Of a stretch of 54,475 nucleotides of DNA, positions 38,607-49,444 are shown piece after piece. The first letter of the stretch is position 1. The number at the start of each line of letters is the position of its first letter. The notes under the pieces were generated by a model. That model ran no database searches, had not been told where the DNA came from, and was given only the letters and a program-made list of their open reading frames with translations. The position numbers were made by a program, and so were the translations under genes. The DNA comes from Methylophilales bacterium (lineage in GTDB: Bacteria; Pseudomonadota; Gammaproteobacteria; Burkholderiales; Methylophilaceae): positions 1-54,475 of the forward strand of contig JAIOOY010000061.1 in the NCBI GenBank assembly GCA_021414145.1. The letters are read 5' to 3'.

Positions 38607-39551
38607 GTGACCGCCAGACTTCCCCGCATCGTTATCACCGCTGGAGAACCTGCCGGTATAGGGCCTGATTTGTGCGTCATGCTAGCAGCGCACGCGCTAG
38701 CGGCTGACATCACCATCATCGCTGACCGACACTTGCTGCAAGCGCGTGCCGCGCAATTAGGACTATCCCTAGGAAAATTAAAAATCCAACACGTGTCGTT
38801 GGCTAATCCATGCCAAGCTGGCCAACTCGACTCAAGTAATAGCCACTATGTACTAGAGACGTTGACCCTTGCTACTCAAGGCTGCATACATGGGCAATTT
38901 GATGCTTTTGTTACCGCACCTGTACATAAGGGGGTCATCAACGACGCAGGCATCGCTTTTACCGGTCACACCGAGTTTCTGGCTGAACTCACCAATACTA
39001 AGCAAGTCGTGATGATGCTGGTCGGTGGCGGTATGAGGGTGGCTCTAGCCACTATCCACTTGCCGTTGAAGGATGTGCCTGCCGCTATTACGCAGTCCAG
39101 CCTAGAAGCTATTCTCCGTGTCACCCATCATGACTTGGTGTCTCGCTTCGGAATTCCAAATCCAAACATTTTTATTGCTGGGCTCAATCCCCATGCTGGT
39201 GAAGGCGGCTATTTGGGGCATGAGGAAATCGAGACCATCATTCCAGTAATAGAGAAACTGCGTACTGAAGGGATGAGTCTCATCGGCCCACTTCCTGCCG
39301 ACACTATGTTTTCGCAAAAAAATTTGGCACTCGCTGATTGCTTCCTTGCGATGTATCACGACCAAGGCTTGACCGTACTCAAACACGCCAGCTTTGGAGG
39401 CGGGGTGAATGTAACGCTGGGCTTGCCTATCATCCGTACGTCGGTGGATCATGGCACGGCGCTAGATCTGGCGGGGTCGGGGAAAGCGGATTGCGGAAGC
39501 TTGCTGGCGGCTATTGAATTGGCGATTGAGTTGGTATCAAAGCAGCAATGA
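38607..39551 (+). CDS. pdxA: 4-hydroxythreonine-4-phosphate dehydrogenase
   Basis: NAD-dependent oxidation of 4-phosphohydroxythreonine in the DXP-dependent pyridoxal phosphate pathway. 314 residues: ITAGEPAGIGPDL at the N-terminus, metal-binding FTGHTEFLAE, FIAGLNPHAGEGGYLG, MYHDQGLTVLKH and TSVDHGTALDLAGSG. GTG start at 38607. Stop overlaps rsmA start (ATGA). Same order as in E. coli surA-pdxA-rsmA. Confidence 0.95.
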   Translation: MTARLPRIVITAGEPAGIGPDLCVMLAAHALAADITIIADRHLLQARAAQLGLSLGKLKIQHVSLANPCQAGQLDSSNSHYVLETLTLATQGCIHGQFDAFVTAPVHKGVINDAGIAFTGHTEFLAELTNTKQVVMMLVGGGMRVALATIHLPLKDVPAAITQSSLEAILRVTHHDLVSRFGIPNPNIFIAGLNPHAGEGGYLGHEEIETIIPVIEKLRTEGMSLIGPLPADTMFSQKNLALADCFLAMYHDQGLTVLKHASFGGGVNVTLGLPIIRTSVDHGTALDLAGSGKADCGSLLAAIELAIELVSKQQ

Positions 39552-40309
39552 GGCATGTCCCCAAAAAGCGCTTCGGCCAGAATTTTCTACAAGATGCCGA
39601 CATCATTCGTTCATGTATAGCCGCAATTCATCCGCAGTCGGACGACGCGATGGTGGAAATCGGCCCAGGGCTTGGCGCGCTTACTCAGCCTTTGTTACAA
39701 ACTCTGAACCATCTGCATGTGGTGGAATTGGATAGAGATATTATCAGTTGGATGCAAAGACATTATCCGGCGGATAAACTCACCATCCACAATAGTGATG
39801 CGCTGAAATTTAACTTTGCAGAGTTGGGAAAAATTCGTGTCGTTGGCAATTTGCCCTATAACATTTCAACACCGCTGTTATTTCATCTTTTGCAAGGCGC
39901 AAAAAACATTATAGATATGCACTTCATGTTGCAAAAAGAGGTGGTGGAACGGATGGTGGCAGTGCCTTCAACCGCAGCCTATGGAAGACTTTCTGTCATG
40001 TTGCAATATCGTTTGCACATGGAGTATTTACTTACCGTACCGCCAGAATCATTTGATCCTGCACCCAAAGTAGAATCAGCTTTCGTGCGTTTGGTTCCGC
40101 ATGCAATCCTAGCTGATGTGGCGGGCGATGAGGCGATATTCGCCAAGGTGGTCACGGCGGCTTTCGGGCAGCGCCGTAAGACTTTGCGTAACACCTTGAA
40201 AGGTTTGCTGGATGATGCAGGATTTAAATCGCTGGATATTGATCCTCAACTCCGCGCAGAAAATCTGCAAGTAAGCCAATTCATCGCCATCGCCAACCAT
40301 CTAGCCTGA
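39548..40309 (+). CDS. rsmA: 16S rRNA (adenine1518/1519-N6) dimethyltransferase
   Basis: KsgA family enzyme dimethylating two adjacent adenosines near the 3' end of 16S rRNA during 30S maturation. 253 residues: KKRFGQNFLQDADII at the N-terminus, SAM motif MVEIGPGLGALTQPLL, catalytic NLPYNIS, and the C-terminal QRRKTLRNTLKG. Coupled to pdxA by a 4-base overlap. Confidence 0.96.
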   Translation: MRHVPKKRFGQNFLQDADIIRSCIAAIHPQSDDAMVEIGPGLGALTQPLLQTLNHLHVVELDRDIISWMQRHYPADKLTIHNSDALKFNFAELGKIRVVGNLPYNISTPLLFHLLQGAKNIIDMHFMLQKEVVERMVAVPSTAAYGRLSVMLQYRLHMEYLLTVPPESFDPAPKVESAFVRLVPHAILADVAGDEAIFAKVVTAAFGQRRKTLRNTLKGLLDDAGFKSLDIDPQLRAENLQVSQFIAIANHLA

Positions 40310-40314
40310 TATAA

Positions 40315-42507
<2,193 letters not shown>

Positions 42508-42527
<20 letters not shown>

Positions 42528-43731
42528 GATTGTTGTTTTTTTGTTGGTAGCGGGGGTCGCACACGCCGCCCCATCCAAAGAATCGCTACAAGAGTTGCAA
42601 GAAAAAATCCAAAACCTGAAACAGGAACTAGGCCGTAATGAAGGCGCACACCACGAGGCTGCCGATGCCCTCAAGCAGAGTGAACAGGAGATTAGCGAAA
42701 CCAACCGCAAGCTCAATGAACTGCGCCAGCAACAAAAAGCGAACGCCGCCACGCTCGGTCAACTTGGCCAGCAGCAGAGCCATTTGCAGACCACCATACA
42801 GCAACAGCAGCAGCTCCTTAGCACCCAGTTTTATCGTCAGTATCTGAACGGCCAGCAAGGCTATTTACGGATATTGCTGGAACAGCAAGACCCCAACGTG
42901 GTGGAGCGCAATCTGCAATATTTTCGTTATGTGGCGCAAGCCCGTAGCAAGCTCATCACCAGTCTGCGCCACAATCTTGGGCAAGTGACAGAACTCAACA
43001 CCAAGACAGAAGCCACCCTGAATAAAGTGGCGCTGCTGAAAAATGAGCAGGAAAAAAACAAACAGGATTTGAAAAAACAACAGGCTGAACACAAAGCGGT
43101 GATGAGCAGCTTAGCCCTTCAGATTCAAGCGCAGCGTGGTGAAATCACCAAGCTGCAACGCGATGAAAAACGCATTACCGAGTTGTTGCAGCGCTTAGCC
43201 AGAATTGCAGCGGCCACGCCTAAAAAGAAAACCACGAAAAAATCTCTTACTAAAGACACCTCCGACAGCAAAACGGAAAGCAAAGGAGAAGCACGTAACG
43301 AGGTCGTGCCAGAACCACTAGACGACAATGGCGTATTTGCGGCATTGCGGGGCAAGCTGCGCTTGCCGACCAAGGGTGAATTGACAAACAAATTCGGTGC
43401 AGCGCGCCCAGATAGCGGCATTTCGTGGAAAGGAATATTCATCCGCGCTAATGAGGGTAACGAAGTGCGCTCCATCGCCAATGGTCGTGTAGTGTTTGCC
43501 GATTGGTTGCGAGGTTTCGGCAACTTGCTCATCGTGGATCACGGAGAAGGCTATATGAGCTTGTACGGCAACAATCAGGCGCTATTCAAGAAAGTTGGCG
43601 ATGAGGTACAAGCGGGTGACCATGTGGCTGCCATCGGCAACAGTGGGGGCAACCCGGAATCAGGGCTATATTTTGAGTTACGTCACAAGAGCAAACCGCT
43701 CGATCCACTTTCCTGGTGTGCTCTCAAATAA
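42508..43731 (+). CDS. envC: EnvC-type murein hydrolase activator
   Basis: Periplasmic activator of AmiA/AmiB-like amidases at the division site. 407 residues: signal peptide to AHA (about 21), long coiled coil (about 25-230, very Gln/Lys rich), a basic linker, and a C-terminal LytM domain (about 285-405). The LytM domain lacks the zinc-binding His/Asp set (WKGIFIRA, FELRHKSKPLDP instead of HxxxD and HxH), so it is a regulator, not an enzyme. The start appears to be TTG at 42508 inside the end of gpmI. The usual ctp protease gene does not follow. Confidence 0.88.
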
Positions 43732-43741
43732 ATTCTGTGTT

Positions 43742-44980
43742 TTAGAAAAGCCACCATCCCATCCAGGTGGCTGAAACCTGGACGATCAAGCCTAGAATCA
43801 CCCACTGTGAGTATGTCCGGCTTCCGCTGGTGAACGCCATCACCGCCTTTGCCAGCGAATTGGACGAGAATGCAGCCAATATTGGGATCACCGCTGCTTC
43901 CGTGGTCAAATGCCCAGACGCCACCATTGAGGCGACCGAGATGGTCGAGGCATGGGCATCAGCCAGACCGGTCACCCCGGAGGCAATGACCAGCCCCGCT
44001 TGCCCAAACCAAGATTTCAGGGCTGCGGATACGATAATCACCGCAGCAATGAGGCTAGCGAAAACCAATGCCGTTTTGACGCTGACTGCCTGACTGCTTG
44101 TATCGGTTGATCCGCTATTTTCATGCAGAGACTTCAAGGTCACGACAGAACCATAGATGGCAATGACTGCCCCACCGCACAGCAAAGGTATGGCAAGCTT
44201 CAGCAGTGTAGGGGGGTGAATAGTCACAAGCAGCAGTGAGAATTGCAGGATTGTCGCCAGATTTGACAGTGTCGCACCCGCCACGGCGGCGCTGGTTAGA
44301 TTGGGCGTTTCCTTGGCACGTACCCCCAAGGAGGCGATGGTTGCCGTGCTGGAAATGAAGCCGGAGACCAGGCCCACGATAGGCAAGCCGATACGTCCAC
44401 CCAGCCAGCGCAGGGTGACGTGACCCAAGGCGCCGATCAACATCACCAGAATCACGACCAGCCACAAGTTTCGAGGATTAATCGCGTCGTATGGCCCCAT
44501 AAAGCGGTTGGGTACCAGCGGCAAGACGATGAGCGTCGCTGCCGCGAGGATCAGTAAGTCGTTCAATTCATCCTTGGTGACTATGCCGCTGACGAAGCCG
44601 TGGATGGGTTCCTTGGCTGCAAGCAGTATGGCGGTGCACACGGCAAGTCCGGCTGCTAGGGGTACTGAACGCATCGCCAGTGCCCCCAATATTACGGTGA
44701 AGAGCAAGGCGATCTCTGTTGTCAGCCCGGGGTCATCATTTCTTTTGGTGAAATAAGCGGTGGTGGCAAATATCGTCACGCAGACGAGCGAGGCGACAAG
44801 TAGCCAGAAATTGAGGGTGATACTGATTGCCCCCAGCAATGCGGCGATGGTGAATGTACGTATCCCGGCAGAGGATCGGTCTGGCCCGCTCCCTTTGTTG
44901 CGTTCACGTTCGATACCAATGAGCAGACCGATACCCAATGCAACCGTTAAATTGATCCATTGTGCGTAATCTATACCCAT
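43742..44980 (-). CDS. MgtC/SapB-DUF4010 family membrane protein
   Basis: 412 residues, almost entirely hydrophobic. The N-terminal part has the MgtC/SapB-like signature ALGIGLLIGIERERNKG ... SAGIRTFTIAALLGA; the rest fits DUF4010 (NLWLVVILVMLIGALGHV, GFISSTATIASLGVRA). Function unknown; ion transport or sensing is possible. It begins 18 bases after the ACR3 stop on the same strand, so it is likely cotranscribed with arsenite efflux. The region looks more GC-rich than the neighbouring ACR3 gene by eye, hinting at separate origin. Confidence 0.8.
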   Translation of the reverse strand: MGIDYAQWINLTVALGIGLLIGIERERNKGSGPDRSSAGIRTFTIAALLGAISITLNFWLLVASLVCVTIFATTAYFTKRNDDPGLTTEIALLFTVILGALAMRSVPLAAGLAVCTAILLAAKEPIHGFVSGIVTKDELNDLLILAAATLIVLPLVPNRFMGPYDAINPRNLWLVVILVMLIGALGHVTLRWLGGRIGLPIVGLVSGFISSTATIASLGVRAKETPNLTSAAVAGATLSNLATILQFSLLLVTIHPPTLLKLAIPLLCGGAVIAIYGSVVTLKSLHENSGSTDTSSQAVSVKTALVFASLIAAVIIVSAALKSWFGQAGLVIASGVTGLADAHASTISVASMVASGHLTTEAAVIPILAAFSSNSLAKAVMAFTSGSRTYSQWVILGLIVQVSATWMGWWLF

Positions 44981-44998
44981 GGCCTCAACTGTAAGCGT

Positions 44999-46021
44999 TT
45001 ATTCTCGTTCGTACCAGCCCTTACTGGAGTTGACGATTTTTACCACAGTCAACATCACCGGAACTTCAATTAACACACCAACCACTGTGGCTAGCGCCGC
45101 GCCTGAATTGAGGCCAAACAAGCTAATCGCAGTTGCCACTGCCAGCTCAAAAAAGTTACTGGCACCAATCAAAGCAGACGGCGCCGCTACGCAATGCGCG
45201 ACGCCAAAGTGACGGTTAAGCCAGTAGGCCAGGCCAGAATTAAAAAAGACCTGGATCAGGATAGGCACCGAGAGTAAAAGGATGATAATGGGTTGCGCCA
45301 GCATCTGTTTGCCCTGAAAACCGAAAAGCAAAACTAATGTGGCTAGTAAGGCACTAAGAGATAATGGTTGCAAGCTTTTTAGTAATTTCTTCAGTGATGT
45401 TTCATCACCATCCTTAAGCAAAATCCCCCGAATCAGCTGACTTCCAATGACTGGAATCACGATGTATAACAATACTGATAGCAATAATGTTTGCCAGGGG
45501 ACGGTAATGGATGAGATGCCAAGAAGAAGCGCCACGATGGGGGCAAAGGCAAATATCATGATGGCATCGTTCAATGCTACTTGGCTAAGGGTGAAATGCG
45601 GTTCGCCATCGCAAAGGTTGCTCCATACGAAGACCATGGCAGTGCAGGGGGCAGCTGCCAACAGGATGAGGCCGGCGATATAAGAATCTATCTGGTCTGC
45701 AGGTAGCCAGTCGGAGAATAGGATACGGATGAAAAACCAACCCAGTAATGCCATCGAAAATGGTTTCACTGCCCAGTTGATGAACAGGGTTACGCCTATG
45801 CCACGCCAATGCTCTTTGACTTGAGATAGTGCTTTGAAGTCGATTTTGAGTAGCATGGGTATGATCATCAACCACACCAGTACGGCTACAGGTAGATTAA
45901 TTTCTGCGATTTTCATGCTGCCCAGCATTGCAAAAGGTTGAGGTAGCCAATAACCTAGCGCCACACCTGCGACCATACAAAGAAAAACCCAAAGGGTTAA
46001 ATAGCGTTCAAAGAATCCCAT
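44999..46021 (-). CDS. acr3: Arsenite efflux transporter, ACR3 family
   Basis: Secondary transporter expelling As(III), and in some cases Sb(III). 340 residues with about ten membrane helices and the ACR3 signatures LLAAAPCTAMVFVWSNL (the essential Cys of helix 4) and GASNFFELAVA near the C-terminus. Divergent from arsR; the 51-base gap carries the operator, so it should be induced by arsenite through ArsR. Confidence 0.92.
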   Translation of the reverse strand: MGFFERYLTLWVFLCMVAGVALGYWLPQPFAMLGSMKIAEINLPVAVLVWLMIIPMLLKIDFKALSQVKEHWRGIGVTLFINWAVKPFSMALLGWFFIRILFSDWLPADQIDSYIAGLILLAAAPCTAMVFVWSNLCDGEPHFTLSQVALNDAIMIFAFAPIVALLLGISSITVPWQTLLLSVLLYIVIPVIGSQLIRGILLKDGDETSLKKLLKSLQPLSLSALLATLVLLFGFQGKQMLAQPIIILLLSVPILIQVFFNSGLAYWLNRHFGVAHCVAAPSALIGASNFFELAVATAISLFGLNSGAALATVVGVLIEVPVMLTVVKIVNSSKGWYERE

Positions 46022-46037
46022 TAATGAAGCCTCTTGG

Positions 46038-46071
46038 TTGACAAGATTCTATTTTTCCATAATTATGGAAA
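46038..46071 (+). promoter_or_regulatory. arsR/acr3 divergent promoter with perfect palindromic operator
   Basis: A consensus -35 TTGACA (46038-46043) is followed at 17 bases by AATTAT (46061-46066). The -10 lies within a perfect 18-bp palindrome TTTCCATAATTATGGAAA (46054-46071), which ends one base before the arsR ATG at 46073. A third half site TATGGAAA spans the ATG itself. A minus-strand TAGAAT (46051-46046) may serve acr3. ArsR binding here would block both promoters. Confidence 0.7.
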
Positions 46072-46072
46072 T

Positions 46073-46411
46073 ATGGAAACTAAAAATATTATCGAAGCAT
46101 TAAGTGCTTTGGCGCAGGAGACGCGTCTAAGTATTTTTCGTTTGCTGGTACAGGCTGGCGAAGAGGGAATTACGGCAGGAAAGTTGGCCGAAACCTTAAG
46201 CGCACCTGCACCTACATTGTCGTTTCATCTGCAACAATTACGTCATGCAGGTCTGATAAATTCGACCCGTAAAGGTACGCAAATTATTTATAGCGCCAGT
46301 TATCCAGCCATGAATGATTTAATTTCGTATCTGACTGAAAACTGTTGTCAGGGCAAGGCTTGTGGCGACAACAAAATTTGCTCTCCATTGATGGAAAGGA
46401 AATCTGCGTGA
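46073..46411 (+). CDS. arsR: Arsenic-responsive repressor ArsR
   Basis: SmtB/ArsR winged-helix repressor. 112 residues from ATG at 46073: helix-turn-helix GKLAETLSAPAPTLSFHLQQL (about 36-56). The As(III) ligands of the well-known helix-3 type are absent. Instead there is a C-terminal cysteine cluster C91-C92-x4-C97 plus C103, as in the Acidithiobacillus-type ArsR. A longer reading from TTG 46034 would put the operator in the coding region, so the short start is preferred. Stop overlaps the arsC start. Confidence 0.9.
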   Translation: METKNIIEALSALAQETRLSIFRLLVQAGEEGITAGKLAETLSAPAPTLSFHLQQLRHAGLINSTRKGTQIIYSASYPAMNDLISYLTENCCQGKACGDNKICSPLMERKSA

Positions 46412-46905
46412 TGGAAAACAGAATTTATAATGTACTTTTTCTATGCACTGGTAATTCGGCTCGTAGCATCATGGCTGAAAAGTTGATGGAACACTGGGGT
46501 AGAGGGAAATTCAAGGCCTATAGTGCGGGCAGTCATCCTACTGGCAAGGTCAATCCATTCGCCATACAGACACTACAAGCCCGTAAGCTTTCAACTGAAG
46601 ACGTGCGCAGTAAAAACTGGGACGAATTTGCGGTAGAAGGTGCACCTCATCTCGATTTCGTATTTACTGTGTGCGACAACGCGGCAGGGGAAGTCTGTCC
46701 ATACTGGCCAGGCCAGCCAATGACTGCACACTGGGGAGTAGAAGATCCCGCAGCAGTCGAGGGATCTGACGAAGAAAAGCTGAATGCGTTCCGCAAAATA
46801 TGTAGTCATCTGGAAAACCGTATCAAGCTATTTGTTGCTCTCCCCATACAAAAACTCGATAACATGGGCATTAAGAAGGAAATTGAGGCTATTGGTAAAG
46901 CTTAG
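46411..46905 (+). CDS. arsC: Arsenate reductase, thioredoxin-coupled (LMW-PTP fold)
   Basis: Reduces arsenate to arsenite for export by ACR3. 164 residues: P-loop C12-TGNSA-R18 (CX5R) with the two further redox cysteines C88 and C95, seven residues apart as in thioredoxin-dependent ArsC enzymes, and catalytic Asp in WGVEDPA. ATG at 46411 overlaps the arsR TGA, so the two are coupled. Confidence 0.94.
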   Translation: MENRIYNVLFLCTGNSARSIMAEKLMEHWGRGKFKAYSAGSHPTGKVNPFAIQTLQARKLSTEDVRSKNWDEFAVEGAPHLDFVFTVCDNAAGEVCPYWPGQPMTAHWGVEDPAAVEGSDEEKLNAFRKICSHLENRIKLFVALPIQKLDNMGIKKEIEAIGKA

Positions 46906-47026
46906 CAATTGGCTAGACTTAATCAGCTAAACCCTTGCAGGGATTGGTAGGATTACATAAGAACGCTTGCGGCGATTACCCTAATTGAGTAATCTTGCAA
47001 ACTCGTAGGCAAGGGGATAAAGAATA

Positions 47027-48427
47027 ATGAGTCAACACTATGACATGCTCGTCATCGGCAGCGGACCGGGTGGCAAGCGCGCCGCCATTCAAGCGGCCAA
47101 ATTGGGCAAATCAGTTGCCATTATCGAAAAGCTCAGCATAATTGGCGGTGTCACCGTCCACACCGGCACTATCCCCAGCAAAACCTTACGCGAAGCTGTG
47201 CTTTATCTCACAGGTTGGACACAGCGTGGCTTGTATGGACATAGCTATCGCCTCAAACAACATCTCACCATAGACGATCTGATGCAGCGGTTGGAGATCA
47301 CCATCCGAAACGAAGTAACGGTAATTGAGCATCAGTTGGCGCGTAACGGTGTAGTCGTCGTTAAAGGAATGGCATCTTTTCTGGATGCTAATACTCTTGA
47401 AGTGGCTACATTGGATGGTGAATTAGAAAAATTCTCTGCGGATCGCATCGTGATTGCTGTGGGGACTGCTCCTATGCGTCCAGCTAGCGTGCCGTTTGAT
47501 GACGAAACTATTATTGATAGTGACGGCATCCTCAAACTCAAGAAGATTCCCAAGAGTCTCACCATTGTGGGTGCAGGGGTGATTGGTGTGGAATACGCCT
47601 CTATTTTCAGCGCCATGGATGTACACGTCACCCTGATTGACGGTCGTCCAAATATGTTGGAATTTCTGGACAGAGAAATCGTGGATGAACTGGCCTATGG
47701 CTTGCGCCATCGTGGTGTTGCTTTGCGTTTGGGCGAGACGGTGGCCGAAATTAAAAAGACCGATGGTGACATTGAAGTGCACTTGGAAAGTGGAAAAATT
47801 GTGCGTTCCAATCTGGTGATGTACGCCGCAGGGCGCACTGGGGTAACCGCAGGGCTTAAGTTAGAGAATGCTGGTTTGGCCGCAGATAATCGTGGACGCA
47901 TCAAAGTGGACAAAAACTACTCAACGGAAGTGCCGCACATCTACGCGGTGGGTGACGTGATTGGCTTCCCTAGTCTAGCTTCTACCTCCATGGAGCAAGG
48001 GCGTGTGGCCGCCTGTCACGCTTTAGGGCGACCTATCGCTGCCGTTCCTGAGCATTTCCCTTTTGGAATCTATAGCATCCCCGAAATCAGCATGGTGGGG
48101 GCAACGGAGCAAGAACTCACCGCCGCTAATATTCCCTATGAAGTCGGCATCGCTCGCTTTAGAGAAACCGCGCGTGGGCAGATTTTGCGGCTGGAAGAAG
48201 GCTTACTCAAATTGCTATTTGGGTTGAAAGATAGAAAATTACTTGGAGTACACATCATAGGTGAAGCCGGTACCGAACTGGTACACATAGGTCAAGCTAC
48301 GTTGGCACTTGGCGGCACACTTGATTACCTAGTCAATACCGTATTTAACTACCCTACGCTATCCGAAACCTACAAAATTGCCGCTTTAGATGCATGGAAC
48401 AAGATGCCCGCTGAAAACGGACATTAA
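47027..48427 (+). CDS. sthA: Soluble pyridine nucleotide transhydrogenase
   Basis: FAD-dependent interconversion of NADPH/NAD+ and NADP+/NADH. 466 residues of the flavoprotein disulfide reductase fold: GSGPGGKRAAIQAA, second dinucleotide site IVGAGVIGVEYASIF, and C-terminal VFNYPTLSETYKIAALD. The redox cysteines of lipoamide dehydrogenase are replaced (GGVTVHTGTIPSKTLRE); this is normal for SthA and not a defect. Preceded by a 121-base gap after arsC with no gene seen. Confidence 0.94.
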   Translation: MSQHYDMLVIGSGPGGKRAAIQAAKLGKSVAIIEKLSIIGGVTVHTGTIPSKTLREAVLYLTGWTQRGLYGHSYRLKQHLTIDDLMQRLEITIRNEVTVIEHQLARNGVVVVKGMASFLDANTLEVATLDGELEKFSADRIVIAVGTAPMRPASVPFDDETIIDSDGILKLKKIPKSLTIVGAGVIGVEYASIFSAMDVHVTLIDGRPNMLEFLDREIVDELAYGLRHRGVALRLGETVAEIKKTDGDIEVHLESGKIVRSNLVMYAAGRTGVTAGLKLENAGLAADNRGRIKVDKNYSTEVPHIYAVGDVIGFPSLASTSMEQGRVAACHALGRPIAAVPEHFPFGIYSIPEISMVGATEQELTAANIPYEVGIARFRETARGQILRLEEGLLKLLFGLKDRKLLGVHIIGEAGTELVHIGQATLALGGTLDYLVNTVFNYPTLSETYKIAALDAWNKMPAENGH

Positions 48428-48450
48428 AAAAAGCCCGCAACAAGCGCGGG
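48424..48450 (-). terminator. Intrinsic terminator of the olsB-like gene
   Basis: Stem GCCCGC / GCGGGC (48432-48437 and 48445-48450), followed on the minus strand by a run of seven T (complement of 48425-48431). It lies about 27 bases after the stop of the minus-strand acyltransferase. It may also help end the converging sthA transcript. Confidence 0.8.
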
Positions 48451-48476
48451 CGAGGGGGGAGGAATAGTGGAAAGAG

Positions 48477-49250
48477 CTACTTCATAAAATGATTGGCGTA
48501 GCGGGGATTCATGCGTGAAAGTGGCATCAGCATCAGCAAATCGGCACAATTGAAATCGGCATCCCAATGAGGTTCACCACATATATAAGCGCCTAGGCGA
48601 AGATAACCCTTGAGCAAAGGTGGACAGTTGGTGGTGCTTTGCTGTTCGAAAGCTTCGAATGGCAACGGGCAATGTGGGAAGACGCGGTATTCAATTGGGG
48701 CGAGATGTTTATCTCTGAGGTCACGATACAGGCTTGCCGCGTTTTGACCGCCATCTCCCATAGGGATACTGGCACAGCCAAGTGCATATTCATAATTATG
48801 AGTCAGCATGTATTTGGCCAAGCCTGACCACAGCATCGTAATCGTCGCGCCATTGCGATAGTCTGGGTGCACGCAGGACCGCCCCAACTCCACCATGGAC
48901 GGTGCTAAATGCATCAGCCGACTCAGATCAAACTCGCCTGCTGAGTAATATCCCCCAGCCTCGCTCGCCATATGTGGATCAAGAATACGGTAAGTCCCTA
49001 CGACTTCACCACTCTCGGTATCACGTACTAATAAGTGGTCGCAAAAAGCGTCAAATCCATCTTGATCCAAGCCGTCGTTTGCCTGGAGATCGGCACCCAT
49101 TTCCTCACTAAAAATTTTAAAACGCAGGCGTTGTGCCTCGGCCACCTCTGAAGGGTTTCTGGCGAAGCTATAAGCCAATTTTGGTCTTTCTAAACGGGTA
49201 GATGGGGCAACAGACTCTTGGTGTGGCATGGTGAACAGTTCGTCTAGCAT
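48477..49250 (-). CDS. OlsB-like N-acyltransferase (ornithine-lipid synthesis type)
   Basis: 257 residues of the GNAT-related OlsB/hemolysin-like acyltransferase family: AEAQRLRFKIFSEEMGA, DHLLVRDTESGEVVGTYRIL, MVELGRSCVHPDYRNG, GYLRLGAYICGEPHWDADFNCADLLMLM. OlsB transfers an acyl-ACP fatty acid to the alpha-amino group of ornithine, the first step to phosphorus-free ornithine lipids. No olsA partner lies beside it. AAGGAAGGA precedes the ATG. The upstream region carries several Pho-box-like repeats, which suits induction by phosphate starvation. Confidence 0.82.
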   Translation of the reverse strand: MLDELFTMPHQESVAPSTRLERPKLAYSFARNPSEVAEAQRLRFKIFSEEMGADLQANDGLDQDGFDAFCDHLLVRDTESGEVVGTYRILDPHMASEAGGYYSAGEFDLSRLMHLAPSMVELGRSCVHPDYRNGATITMLWSGLAKYMLTHNYEYALGCASIPMGDGGQNAASLYRDLRDKHLAPIEYRVFPHCPLPFEAFEQQSTTNCPPLLKGYLRLGAYICGEPHWDADFNCADLLMLMPLSRMNPRYANHFMK

Positions 49251-49290
49251 TTGGCATTCCTTCCTTTAACATTGCCGCCACTTTAGTGAG

Positions 49291-49334
49291 GAAGGATGAC
49301 AGTTACGCGACTTTTTTATGAAATTTCAATGACG
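49291..49334 (-). promoter_or_regulatory. Pho-box-like array upstream of the OlsB-like gene
   Basis: Four exactly 11-bp-phased units on the minus strand: CGTCATTGAAA, TTTCATAAAAA, AGTCGCGTAAC, TGTCATCCTTC. The PhoB half-site consensus is CTGTCAT plus four A/T-rich bases. The array ends about 40 bases before the start codon, a suitable activator position. Confidence 0.6.
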
Positions 49335-49403
49335 TGGAGGGTGTGAAAATGTCATTAAATTGAAACAAATAATTCACCAAGCCGCGTTTCCATAGCATTT
49401 ATT

Positions 49404-49421
49404 ATGACAGCCTGATGACAA
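49404..49421 (-). promoter_or_regulatory. Near-consensus Pho box between the OlsB-like and KPA-rich genes
   Basis: On the minus strand TTGTCATCAGGCTGTCAT: two TGTCAT half sites 11 bp apart, an almost perfect PhoB box. It lies 24 bases before the plus-strand KPA-protein ATG and about 150 bases upstream of the OlsB-like start, so it could affect either gene. A further single half site ATGTCATTAAA is at 49349-49359 in plus orientation. Confidence 0.65.
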
Positions 49422-49444
49422 TCGCCACTTAAAGGAGAATTTTT

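Noticed and set aside
47140-47190. Missing redox cysteines in the flavoprotein at 47027-48427
   Set aside because: SthA transhydrogenases naturally lack them; not an inactivated lipoamide dehydrogenase.
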